In this document: positions 44,280 to 54,400 of the stretch, in pieces
Layout of the letters: every line of letters begins with the position of its first letter
How positions within the stretch are numbered: position 1 is the stretch's first letter
NCBI RefSeq assembly: GCF_947179165.1
Contig: NC_077237.1
Location: forward strand, 15,895,523 to 15,959,522
Source of the DNA: Solanum dulcamara
Lineage: Eukaryota > Streptophyta > Magnoliopsida > Solanales > Solanaceae
DNA length: 64,000 nt
Direction of reading: 5' to 3'
Program-made: the position numbers and the translations under genes
The notes under the pieces: generated by a model
Told to the model about the DNA's origin: nothing
The model's database searches: none
What the model saw: the letters and a program-made list of their open reading frames with translations, nothing else

Positions 44280-47200
44280 AATTATTTTTCCTCATTTTTT
44301 TCTATCAAACAAAGTATAAAATTATGCTAATTTTAAAACATAAATAACTCCTTCTAACGGGCAAACTAAACTCCCCTTACCGTATACAATGTATCAATCT
44401 TGCACAAAAGTGCACACTAATGTATAAGAGAATTTTATATACACTTTGACACTATTATTCAATATTGTACAAATTCATACAAAAATTAAATTTCGTCTCC
44501 TAAAAACTTCAACCCATGAAACTTTATCTAAAATTGATAAAAAATATCACCAAATAGCTCAAACATCCATCTTATAATTTCAAATTTTAACCACAACTTC
44601 GATGTGACATTTCAATCATTAATTTGTCAAACTTTCAACAAATCACAAAACTCATTTTTAATCTTTCAAAACCCCAACGATGGAGTTTTAAATTTTTTAC
44701 TTGTAATTCATCGAACAATAATTTAATCTATGATGATAAATATAGATATCACTCAATGAAATTTAAATTTTTCACTTGTAATTCACACAACATTGATTAA
44801 ATTTGTGATAATAATCATGAATATTACTTTCAATCAATTTCAAATTAGCATTACAAAAATAAAAATCATAATCACAAATTAAGAAATTCTTGCTTTTTTC
44901 CTAAGAATTTCCCAATATATACAAAATGAACTAAATAGAATAAAATTTGAAAATATAGGCTCACTGATTATTAGTTTGCGCCAGTGGGTAAAATTTCAAA
45001 CACATTTATATATAATTAAGGTAATTAGCACTATGGTATAGGTTTGAGGGTGAAAAAGTGATATTTTGTGCATAATTACTACTTATGAAAAATATTTTTA
45101 TTATATATTTCTATACGAGAACCACTTCACGCAGCAAAAAAACCTTCAAGAGCATCATCTGAATAATAATTAATAAAAAGGAAAAAGAAAAGAGCCAATA
45201 ACAAAACGAATTTCTTTATTTTGACTCCTCGACTAGAATCGGAATTAGATCTTAGAAATTAAAAAAGTCATTTTGCTTATTACTAAAAAAAACTTATTTT
45301 TCTGGATAAAATATTTTTAAAAAAGTTAACAAACTAAACATGACAAAAATAGAACCAAACACAACATTAGTGTCATAAACATACTTTTATTTTATTTATA
45401 AAAAATCAAAAATAAATATGTTATAATTAAAATTAAGAAAGTATGTTTTTTTTTATTATTTTTTTTTGCATAAAATGGAGGCATCGAAAGTATTTTTTGA
45501 CTCTTTATAATAAGTAGTAATAAAATAAAATATTATATGATTTGATAGAAATCGGTGCCTACATAGTGTTATATACCATTGGAGTAGTTTAAGTGGAGCA
45601 AGCAACATCATATGTTAAGCTAGGTTTAGGTAATCAATTCCTTCAGCATTTAATGCCACGTGTATCTATGTAATCCTATATATATCTTAAAGCATTTTTT
45701 TTCCATATGATATGTATACATCATTATATAATATTCTATCAATTAATTAATAATAAAAGGAAAAAAAAGTGTTAAAATTTAGTGAAGTGTTTAGGATTAA
45801 AGAAACAGTAGAGATGAGTGTTAAGCCACTGCCACCTGCTTTTATGATATTACGTGTAAGACTCAGCATAACGTGAGGGATTTAGCCTTAGGATTAGGGT
45901 TTTTGTTCGTAGTTGGGTGTTAAAAGAAAACATTGATATAAATACATAATAATTTTTTGTGTATAAATTAATGGATTAAAAATACAATCTTACGTAGAGG
46001 TAGAGTGACCAAGACAGTCTTTTCCATAAGCAAGTTGGATATACAAGTATCATGGAATATAAAAGTACTAAAGATATTAAAATACCGGTAGGGTGTGGAG
46101 ATATGATAAAGTGTAGACAGATTTTTTTTGAAGATAGAAAAATTGTTTTTGATGATAGATTCTTGATTTAAGGACAAATAATTTTAAAAAATGATTAATT
46201 AAAAGCGTTAGAAAAAACATATGAATAATAATTATAATAGATAATAGAATATCGAAATAGAAAAATACATATAAATTATACAAAAAACTAGTATTTTTAA
46301 TGACAACAAAATTTCCGATAGTTGCAGCGAACTTGAAGTGTTGTTGAACTGATCTATCCATCCATAAAAGCAAAAGTAAGTTTGTTATTAAAAAAAACAC
46401 TTTGGTTATATCTAAAAAATAAAAAAAGTTTACTCTTGTTGTAGGAAGAGTAAATTTGTCAGTATTTTGTGAGGATTGTATTTTTTTTGAGTCGAAGATA
46501 TAATCTATTAAAAATAATGTCTTTGCTTTTAAAATAGTAATTAAAATTATGTAAACTTTATTTTCTGTAAAAAAGAATTTTGAGAAATTACACGGAATAT
46601 ATGGTATAGGAGGTGAATTTAACGATGTAAAAAGCACGAAAGAATGATGATTTTTACCTACAATTCAGTTGAAAGAGGACATATATGAGAGATTCTCTAT
46701 AGGTTCGTAATAATATCCCCTACTTTTCCTTTTACTGAAAAACACTGAATTTTCCCACTTAGTCAAACATGCAATATTGTTTTTTATTAAGTTCCTCATT
46801 TTTATGTATCAAAAAACATAGTAAATTTCAAGATTGTTGGAATAAGATTTGTTATTTTAAGTACTTTCAATTAAAGTATTTTTTACAAGCATATTATATA
46901 AACTAACACCCAAACATAAACCATTTTTATTTGAGTGAGTAACATTCATTTCCCTCTTCAGAAAAAGTAGTAATCATTATTATTATTTTTTGAGTAAATT
47001 TAAATTGAATGAATAGGATTAATAAAGTATAATATAGGAGAAAAGTAGGAGTATTTTGACTTGTCAATTTTCATGATAAATAGTAATAATAATAATATTT
47101 GATATGGATATATACATTTTGTAAGCTTGTATGAAAGGTGATATGTACTTAATTATTTATTGGCTCTCTCTCTGTTTCCTTCATGGCCTTTCTTTCACCA

Positions 47201-47640
47201 ACCATCATCTTCTCTAATAATTTGGCTTCATGCTTACCTCATTATTTCATGTAAAAGGAAAAATACACACATATATATATATATAATCTAATTAAAGTTT
47301 AGATAATCAACTAGCTAAGATTTTTACAAATGGGTTCAAAAAATAAAATATAATACTTAGAATTTGAATTTAAAATGTCAAAATGAATTTTGAACCCCTA
47401 AATCACTAAGTCATCATCTACTATATTTAAAAAATAATAAAACTATCTTATATATAAAGTGTTCTTTTTCTTTTCAAAAAGCCTATTTATATAAGTTAAA
47501 AATTTCTAACTTAAATTTTTTGATTTATTTTAATTTGAAAAAACTATATGAGACATTTTTTTAAAATTTTACTCATAACACTACTAAATAACTTAAAATT
47601 TATTTTAACTCAAAAGCAATTAATGTAATCCCATCCAAAC
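44280..47640. other. AT-rich intergenic region upstream of the VQ gene
   Basis: No gene supported. The longest frame (46077-46637 minus, 186 codons) is rich in Phe, Ile, Leu and Lys in the way AT-rich DNA produces, has no recognised domain, and overlaps other random frames. The sequence includes AT/T runs and short MITE-like debris. Distal regulatory DNA of the VQ gene may lie near its right end. Confidence 0.5.
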
Positions 47641-47661
47641 ATTCAAGATTTCGGAAATCTT

Positions 47662-47721
47662 TTGACTTCATTTACTCCAATTGCCCCTCTTTAAGCAATG
47701 GTAATAATTTTTTTTTTGACT
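47662..47721 (+). promoter_or_regulatory. Two W-box cores (TTGACT)
   Basis: TTGACT occurs at 47662-47667 and 47716-47721, 20-80 bp upstream of the TATA box. TTGAC(C/T) is the WRKY binding core. VQ proteins bind WRKY factors, so WRKY feedback on this gene is plausible; that is inference, because two 6-mers are weak evidence alone. Confidence 0.4.
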
Positions 47722-47739
47722 GATTAAATTTCTAAGTAA

Positions 47740-47748
47740 TATAAAAGG
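47740..47748 (+). promoter_or_regulatory. TATA box of the VQ gene
   Basis: TATAAAAGG, a strong plant TATA box, about 610 bp before the coding start. A start site near 47770-47780 is predicted, giving a leader of roughly 575 nt. The region following is pyrimidine-rich (47930-48000), as in plant leaders. Confidence 0.55.
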
Positions 47749-48040
47749 TTTCACACTGTAAATCAAAATGTAAACCCACAGAAAAGAAAAGTAGAAAACT
47801 CTCCCACACACACAAACACATCGCAGTCCCTTTCAAGAAGAGCGCCTCTCATGGGCTATTATACCCCACTCTGTTAATATCTTCCTTTTGAGTGGAAAAA
47901 AATTGAGATATCTTCTCTAAAGCCGCCTCTCTTTTATTTTCCTCTTTCTTTCTTCTTCATTTCTCTCTTTCTTTTTTTCTTTCTTTCTTCATCCTCATTT
48001 TTGTTGAAAACCCTAACAGAAAAAATAATATTTGGATCTC

Positions 48041-48055
48041 ATGATGACTTTTTAA
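48041..48055 (+). CDS. Upstream ORF 1 in the VQ leader (4 codons)
   Basis: ATGATGACTTTTTAA encodes a 4-residue peptide in the predicted leader. It can only matter if translation starts there; ribosome profiling would tell. Confidence 0.35.
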   Translation: MMTF

Positions 48056-48102
48056 CTTTTTGTGTTCATTTCTTCTGTTGTGGTGGCTCAGAGACGAGAA
48101 GC

Positions 48103-48162
48103 ATGGGGAAAAGAAGTACTGCTACTACCATCATCTTCTTCTTCTTTTGTGCAGAGATTTGA
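48103..48162 (+). CDS. Upstream ORF 2 in the VQ leader (19 codons)
   Basis: ATG at 48103 in context GAAGCATGGGG (G at +4), reading MGKRSTATTIIFFFFCAEI then TGA at 48160. Overlaps the main frame's 5' extension but in another frame. It could reduce main-frame translation. Confidence 0.4.
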   Translation: MGKRSTATTIIFFFFCAEI

Positions 48163-48194
48163 AGGGTACACATATCTGATTATCTTCTTCTTTA

Positions 48195-48212
48195 ATGAAG
48201 TTTTTGCAGTAA
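48195..48212 (+). CDS. Upstream ORF 3 in the VQ leader (5 codons)
   Basis: ATGAAGTTTTTGCAGTAA, ending 141 nt before the main ATG. Confidence 0.3.
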   Translation: MKFLQ

Positions 48213-48352
48213 GTGCACTAAAACCAACAAACAAAAATCTCTTTTTCTCTCTCTCTCTCTTTTTCTTTACCATATCTCTGTCCTTTCTTCCTTTGTTCTT
48301 CTTCTTGTTGCTTTATTCCATTTGTTTTGTGAGCTGTTTAAAGCAAAGAATA

Positions 48353-49642
48353 ATGGATTCTGGAAACAATAGTGCTAGTCTGCAGTCATCAAGTACTGGT
48401 GGTGGTGGTGGTGGTGGTGATCATGAAGAGTACGATTCACGTTCTGATTCTCTTTCTTCAGCTTTTCACACACAAAATTCTTCATCTTCTTCCATGTTTG
48501 ATCCTTTTGCCAACTATTTCAACCCCATATCCCGCCTTCAACCACCACCACCACCACATCCGTCACACAACTACACAACCACCGCTAATTCAATTTTCAA
48601 TCTCGATACCGATTGGCCCATTAAAAGGATAAGGTCCGACCAAACCAACAACAACCACCCGATGTTATTATCATCATCATGTGATAAGTCATCTCCTTAT
48701 TTTAATAACTCCTTATCCTTTGGTACTACTACTATTGGTAGTATTTCTTTCCCTTCATCATCAGAAGAGCACCGCGGTGGTGGTGGGAACGTGAGTGTTA
48801 CTACTACTACTGCTGCTGCTGAGCCGGCAGCTGCAGCGGATCAACCAATTACACAACCGGCACGGAATCCGAAGAAAAGATCGAGAGCTTCGAGAAGAGC
48901 ACCAACTACTGTGTTGACAACAGATACTACTAATTTCAGAGCTATGGTTCAAGAATTTACAGGGATTCCTGCACCACCTTTTACTACTAATTCCTATTTC
49001 CCTCATAGAACCAGATTTGATTTGTTTGCTTCTGCACCCAATTCTGCAATAAGATCTGCTTCTGCTGCTGCTAATAATAATCATCCTTTCAACATTTCAC
49101 AATCACCTAATTATCTACCAAGGCCTTTCCCTCACAAAATTCAACCACCGCCACCCTTTATTTCTCCTTCTTCATCCTCGTCGTCGTTAACGTTGAGTTC
49201 TTTACCTAGCAATATTCCTTCTGCTTCTTCAACAACCTCTAGTGCTTCTAATTCTACAATCAACTATCAACTTCCCAGCAGCAACGGAGTCGCCAATTCT
49301 GTTACACAAGGCTCTAATCTTTTCAGTACAATTCAACAGAACTCAATCCTTACATCACTTCTTCAATCTTCTCAAAAATACCCAATTGGATCGAAAGAAC
49401 AAGGGCTATTCCAAATGGCATCAAATAGCACCTCTCAATTCCAAATGCCATCAAGTATGAACAACAACATCCAACATGGACATCTTCTGAGTGAGCTTCC
49501 CAACCTGATTTCTCCAGAACAAGCAGCAGCATCGGCGAGGAACGACAACAGTATTAATGCAGCCAATTTTCATGGCGATAAGGTGCAGGAAAGCAGAGGT
49601 GGTGAAGGTATGGTGGAATCATGGATTTGTTCTTCAGACTAA
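48353..49642 (+). CDS. VQ motif-containing protein (429 aa), intronless
   Basis: Encodes a likely nuclear co-regulator of WRKY transcription factors. The signature is FRAMVQEFTG at residues 195-204 (the VQ motif FxxxVQxFTG), followed by IPAPPF. A basic stretch KKRSRASRR at 174-182 could be a nuclear signal. The combination KKRSRASRRAPTTVL...VQEFTGIPAPPF is that of the JAV1/VQ22-like branch as I remember it, which represses jasmonate defence in Arabidopsis; orthology is not shown here. The rest is low-complexity: a Gly run (16-22), Ser, Pro and Asn tracts. The C-terminus reads GMVESWICSSD. Start: 48353 is the first in-frame ATG; the frame is open upstream to 48062 but only from a GTG, so the extension is leader. 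Intronless, as most VQ genes. At 429 aa it is long for the family. Confidence 0.95.
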   Translation: MDSGNNSASLQSSSTGGGGGGGDHEEYDSRSDSLSSAFHTQNSSSSSMFDPFANYFNPISRLQPPPPPHPSHNYTTTANSIFNLDTDWPIKRIRSDQTNNNHPMLLSSSCDKSSPYFNNSLSFGTTTIGSISFPSSSEEHRGGGGNVSVTTTTAAAEPAAAADQPITQPARNPKKRSRASRRAPTTVLTTDTTNFRAMVQEFTGIPAPPFTTNSYFPHRTRFDLFASAPNSAIRSASAAANNNHPFNISQSPNYLPRPFPHKIQPPPPFISPSSSSSSLTLSSLPSNIPSASSTTSSASNSTINYQLPSSNGVANSVTQGSNLFSTIQQNSILTSLLQSSQKYPIGSKEQGLFQMASNSTSQFQMPSSMNNNIQHGHLLSELPNLISPEQAAASARNDNSINAANFHGDKVQESRGGEGMVESWICSSD

Positions 49643-49990
49643 AAGAAAAAAGAAGATTATTATTATTATTGAAGTCATGATTATGTGATCATAACAACAA
49701 TGAAAAGGTGGGGGAAAAAATCATGTTTATCAAAAAAAAAAAAAGAGGAAGAAAAACTTTAATTTAGTTTAATCTGATGAAGTGCACTGTAGATAATAAT
49801 CTGGGGATTGGTTTCTTGAAGTACTTGATTATATGGCTAATCATATACTTATAGATTAGATTTAGATTAGGGAGAAAGTGGGAGGGAGATGGAATACAAA
49901 TATTATTACTATTATGATTAGAATGATGGTCTAGTTCTTTAGTTCATTTTTCTTGTTTTCTTGCCAATATTGGTTTTTATTGGAATAGTA
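49643..49990 (+). other. Probable 3' UTR of the VQ gene
   Basis: After the stop (TAA, 49640-49642) come (ATT)n and A/T-rich sequence with several possible near-upstream poly(A) signals. The end is not determinable by eye. Confidence 0.4.
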
Positions 49991-51525
49991 AAATGTTGTT
50001 ACTTTGCATTTTTTTGTGTTTCTTTTATTATTACACTCTTATTCATTCTAGTTTTACTATCCATAGCTTGTATTATATTGTGCATAGAAAAAAATCAAAG
50101 GCATCAAACTCTACGACTCTTTGATATTCCTCGTACCTTCTATTCTCTCAAATGTGTTTCATGTACCTGGAAACCTGCTGTCTCTGCCTGCTGCCTTGCC
50201 TTTTGGGTGAGCACTGAATACATTTAGTTTCTATAACGCAAATCACATTGGAAAATAGACCGCACTAATGTTGAGAAAAAATAATATAAATTATAATTTT
50301 ATTTTGTAAAAAAAAAGTGAAAAAGTAATTACTACAAATTTGATTCTTTCTCCTCTTTTTTTTTTTAAAAAAAGATTTATGTTCAACTGTCAGAAATACA
50401 ATTTGTTGTCACCTGTTTTTATTTATTATTACAGTTCTATTTTATCTAATTACTAACTTTTATCTTTTCATTCAGTTCTTATACTATATAATATACTTGG
50501 AGTTGTATTATTTTGAAGTTAACATAAGACACTGTATATAATAAGTAAAGATTAAAAGGAGCGATTGGCGGCGACATTTGTGGGATCGTTAGGCGCCGCA
50601 TTCTACTATTAATTTATATGTTTTTGTGAAACTCATAGGACACTTATGAGTTTGAATTATCAAGCATTTCGTAATAGGAGGGTTCGAAAAAAAAATTGTA
50701 TCTTAAGGCTATGCTATAGATGATTAAAAATTGTTCCTCAAGTCTATGTTATAGATATTTATTTTAATACAAACATTAATTGCTTTTTTTATAATTTAAA
50801 CTCGTGATTTATTAGATAAAGATAGCTTTATTGTTGTTTTAAAGGTATACATGAAATTAAATATTATATGTACGTCTCCTCTTGGGGTACAGCACGCACG
50901 CCAGTCATGAAGCACGGACTCACGGTATCACCTCTTTGGTCAACAAGTAGTACCAAACCACCGCCACCCCTACCCCACCTAAAATTAAAAAAAAATAAAC
51001 AAAGAGAAAAGGTTGAGCCAACCCTACACGCAATAATGTGTAAGCTTATAGCATGCAGTCATTGCCTCTCTTTTAAAAAATAAATAATTTTTTTTTTTGC
51101 TATTGTCTAATTATGATAATATTAGACAAAATTTATAGTTAATGCATTCTTATTTCTAGTTGTCGAATTGTTTTAAGGCTACGATACCTTTCAAACTCAG
51201 AAGCGATCGAATTTAGTATGTTATATTTAACGGGTAATATTTAGATTCTCATTACTAAACTCTTAACACAAAGTTAATATTTTGTAGGATTTTAAGGATC
51301 TTTACGTATATTTTTATGCTTTGTATTAAAAGTATTAGCTTTAGTTAAATCCGTTATTTTTACTTTCACTGCCTTATGTTACCAAGCTTCCTAACAGTGT
51401 CGTTAAATATTGCTACGGTCGTTAACCACTGAGTCAATAAATTGATATTTTTCATCTTGCTTTGAGTTGGCACGATGTTCGTGAGTCCATGTGGAGGCAA
51501 GAAAGCCTACAAGGATGATTCATTT
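49990..51525. other. Spacer, no gene seen
   Basis: No domain in any frame. The open frames 49961-50227 and 50868-51083 have no recognisable product. Bases 50860-51070 are GC-richer than the surroundings and could be single-copy. Confidence 0.45.
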
Positions 51526-51799
51526 CACTATTAGAAATAAAAAAAATTATTTCGAATTAATGAGAAATTTATAATATAGAACTTGATTTTTTTACTCATT
51601 TTATACCGAATAAACTCATAAAAAATGTATGGTGAAAAATAAATTCTTATTAAAATAGTACAAAACTTTTTAATTTTTTAGTATAAAACAATTACTATTT
51701 TTTTTACACTGAATGCAAATTAGAATATATGTGAGAATAGATAGTGAATATCTTTTTTGTGGAAAATCAGTAGTAAAATAGTGATTTTTATAAGTAGTG
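51526..51799. mobile_element. CACTA-ended MITE (274 bp)
   Basis: Begins CACTATTAGAAAT and ends ATTTTTATAAGTAGTG (reversed CACTACTTATAAAAAT). TTT precedes and follows it (51523-51525, 51800-51802), fitting the 3-bp duplication of CACTA (En/Spm) elements. The inside is AT-rich with no coding. Confidence 0.65.
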
Positions 51800-51802
51800 T
51801 TT

Positions 51803-53100
51803 GTTATACAATTCAATTTTTCATCTTCATTTTATTGGATTTGGGAAATGATATCCTTATTGATTAGAACCTACGAGCTAGTCTACTTTTTTCGAAAAAG
51901 AACAAAGGGAAATATAGAATGATATAGGTTGAAGTGCATTTATTTTGAAGATTTACTTGAGAGTTCGAGTCTTAAAAAAGGAGATATATCTTGTTAATTA
52001 GTACTGCTTTAATTTTATATTAAGTGGATTTTTGAGTGATTTTTTTATTAATTAAAATAATTGAATTGTTCAAAGTTCAAGATAGATGTTTGAAATTTTT
52101 TTCATATTTTTCCTTTCATTTATTGAAGTTTTATATTTTATAGGAGATAAATCACAGTACTTGCAAAATTATATTTATGATTTTACAAAAGACAATAATG
52201 AAAAGTATGATTCAAATTATGTCCTTAAATATTTTTCTTAATAAAATAGAGGGAGTACTAATTAGAAGAGACCTCCACCCACAACCACCAAGCCAAATCA
52301 CAAAAGGTCCAACAAGGAATAGATTAGTAGCATTATTAAGGTTGATGAAAGGATCAGCCTAACTACTTTTGTGGGGTTTAACAACTGTTAATCCACAAGG
52401 TTTCGACTGTAACATGTTGATTAGACTTAACCACAGAAGCTACTAATTAAGTACAGGGAAAATATCAGCATTAAATGCTTAATTAATTAAAAATACGAAA
52501 TTAATGTCACCTATTTAACAATAACAAAAAAATATGGAGGAGGTAGCTAGTAGGTTGCGGTTCACATACCTTTTCAAGTATGAAACGTTTATACTTGAAG
52601 AAGAAAAAAAGAAGGCTGTTACAAAACTTGTTGTTCATAAATGAAGCCCAAAAACTCTCTTTCTTTTAAGTTGGAGTTCAATAAATGTATACCAAGGCAA
52701 AAAAAAAGAAAAAAGAAGAGAAGCTATAGCCAAAAGAAATTCCTTTTTTTTTTCTTCTTGCATTAAAGTCTTTAGTTTGTATTTCCCGACAATAAATTAA
52801 GGTTGCGTTGAGTTGGCGCAAAATCAGAACAAGTCATTTTTGTAGAGAACAGTGTCTCTGCAACAATATCTACTTAGAAGCCTCAACCCTCTGTCCAAAT
52901 TATGTACTACTATTTATTAATAATTCACTTTGGATCCTTGCTACTCCTAACAAATAAGTACATGCCCACAACTCTACATCACCATTAATTTGGTATTCCT
53001 TGTTCGTTTTTATTTGTCCATTTTAAATTTTATATGTTTTTTAAGAAATAATATTTAATTTGAGTAATTTACGACAATGCTCGTACTAATGGATGTATAT
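51803..53100. other. Spacer, no gene seen
   Basis: AT-rich non-coding sequence; A-runs at 52699-52740. The open frame 52177-52362 has no recognisable product. Confidence 0.45.
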
Positions 53101-53176
53101 CTAATAAAGGGAGGTTGAAAAGTCTTAGGTTGTATGAAGGGGGAAAGTTTGGGAAGCCTTAGTTGGTCATAACAGG

Positions 53177-53364
53177 CAGTGGTGGAACCACCTTGTGGCT
53201 AGGGGCTCATCCAAATCCCTTTCGACAAAAAATTATACTATTTATATATGGTTAAAGTAATTTTTTTATAGATATATAATAGATGTCGACCCCTTTGACT
53301 AATTCGTGTGTCTACTTTTTTAGATTTTGAACCTCCTTATTTTGAAATTCTGACTCCACCATTG
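53177..53364. mobile_element. hAT-type MITE in LTR copy A (188 bp)
   Basis: The ends CAGTGGTGGAACCA and, reversed, CAATGGTGGAGTCA are inverted repeats. Flanks ATAACAGG (53169-53176) and ATAATAGG (53365-53372) form an 8-bp duplication with one change. The empty site ATAATAGG is present once in LTR copy B at 58826-58833. Confidence 0.85.
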
Positions 53365-53406
53365 ATAATAGGGTAAGTTTGTGAAGTCTTGGTCTGGTAT
53401 AAAGGT

Positions 53407-53465
53407 TAGGGTACGCTCTCTATAAGATTACGCTCCAAAAAATTCTTTTAGAGAGCGTACCCTTA
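53407..53465. repeat. Perfectly placed hairpin (stem ~18 bp)
   Basis: GGGTACGCTCTCTATAAG and CTTTTAGAGAGCGTACCC face each other across a ~20-base spacer. This sequence is absent from LTR copy B at the same place. Confidence 0.7.
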
Positions 53466-53936
53466 GAAAGTCAGCGGTTATGAAAGGTAGTTTTAACTCG
53501 GACTTCACAAGGCTTAGGAAATGAATTAAGTGTGATAGGGGGTCAGGTTATGATCGGTTATGAAAGGTAGGTTGTCTCTGAGTGAATGCAAAGTGGCTAT
53601 GTAGCAAGGGTGATGTTTCAAGGATCGAGGCTTAATTTCAGTTTCATGTTCTTTCTGTTATTTTGCATGATATTATGGGATGGATTCGGGTTGCCGATGA
53701 TGTTTACTAGTACGTATTGTTTGTACTAATACTACTCTTGCTATATTAATTCATATAGTCTGACTGTAGGATCAACAATGATTCTTAGGTGAAGACGACA
53801 ATGATTTCCAATAACTTTTACTTTTCTCTACTTGTGGTGGAAGCTGTGTATACTTTATTTATATTTATGTCATACTTTTACAAGCTCTTGTACCTATTTA
53901 GACTAGTTTCTTGTGAGGATTTTTAGTTTTATGAAA

Positions 53937-54170
53937 GGTCAAATCCATTGGTGGCCCCTTAAAGTTGGCACTATGTTTCACTTAGACACGTCAACTGGGC
54001 GATGTTCATTTTAGACATTTCATATAGGGTTCCGCAGTGTTATTTTGATACTTTTTGCTGACAAAATAAAACAGCGGAATCCTACATGAGGTGTCTAAAA
54101 TGAACATCGCCGGTTAAGCTGTTTAAGTGAAATTGGTGCCAACTTTAAGGGGCCACCGATGAGTTTGGTC
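53937..54170. mobile_element. Mutator-type MITE (long inverted repeat, 234 bp)
   Basis: Two ~100-bp arms mirror each other (left ATTGGTGGCCCCTTAAAGTT, right AACTTTAAGGGGCCACCGAT; both contain GATGTTCATTTTAGACA). TTTATGAAA flanks it on both sides (53928-53936, 54171-54179), a perfect 9-bp duplication as Mutator-like elements make. The empty site is present once in LTR copy B at 59320-59328. Confidence 0.88.
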
Positions 54171-54391
54171 TTTATGAAATAAATGTTTTCTTGTATTGAG
54201 ATTTTCACAACTTTTTTTGAAATCGTCAAAGGTTTTATAATAAAATTAAGGTTGAGATGTATTCAATTTTATTTAGAGGAATTTCACATGTTTTAATTAA
54301 TTTTCGTAGTGTCAATTTTAAAATTGAGTGGGAAGGATTCTAGGTGGTAGAGTAGGTGTCCGCACAACCCTGTGAATTGGATCGTGACAAT

Positions 54392-54400
54392 TTGGTATCA
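54392..54400 (+). other. Primer-binding-site remnant
   Basis: TTGGTATCA directly after the LTR end at 54389; nine bases match the tRNA-iMet primer site, then the match is lost. Confidence 0.55.

Larger units (their letters stand above)
53104..54389 (+). repeat. LTR copy A (3' portion) with two MITE insertions
   Basis: Shares with copy B (58762-59535) tracts such as GTCTTAGGTTGTATGAAGGG, GGTTATGAAAGGTAGGTTGTC, TTATTTTGCATGATATTATG and GGTGGTAGAGTAGGTGTCCGC. It ends GATCGTGACA at 54389, followed by a TTGGTATCA primer-site-like sequence (54392-54400), so this looks like the 5' LTR of a plus-strand element. Its left part is missing. Confidence 0.75.

Noticed and set aside
46077..46637. 186-codon minus-strand open frame
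   Set aside because: Composition (Phe/Ile/Leu/Lys) is that of AT-rich DNA; no domain, no promoter and no conserved pattern recognised.
48062..48352. N-terminal extension of the VQ protein (97 codons, hydrophobic)
   Set aside because: It starts at GTG, not ATG; the sequence is translated CT-rich leader (Ser/Phe/Leu runs). The first in-frame ATG is 48353, and VQ proteins are not expected to have a membrane segment.
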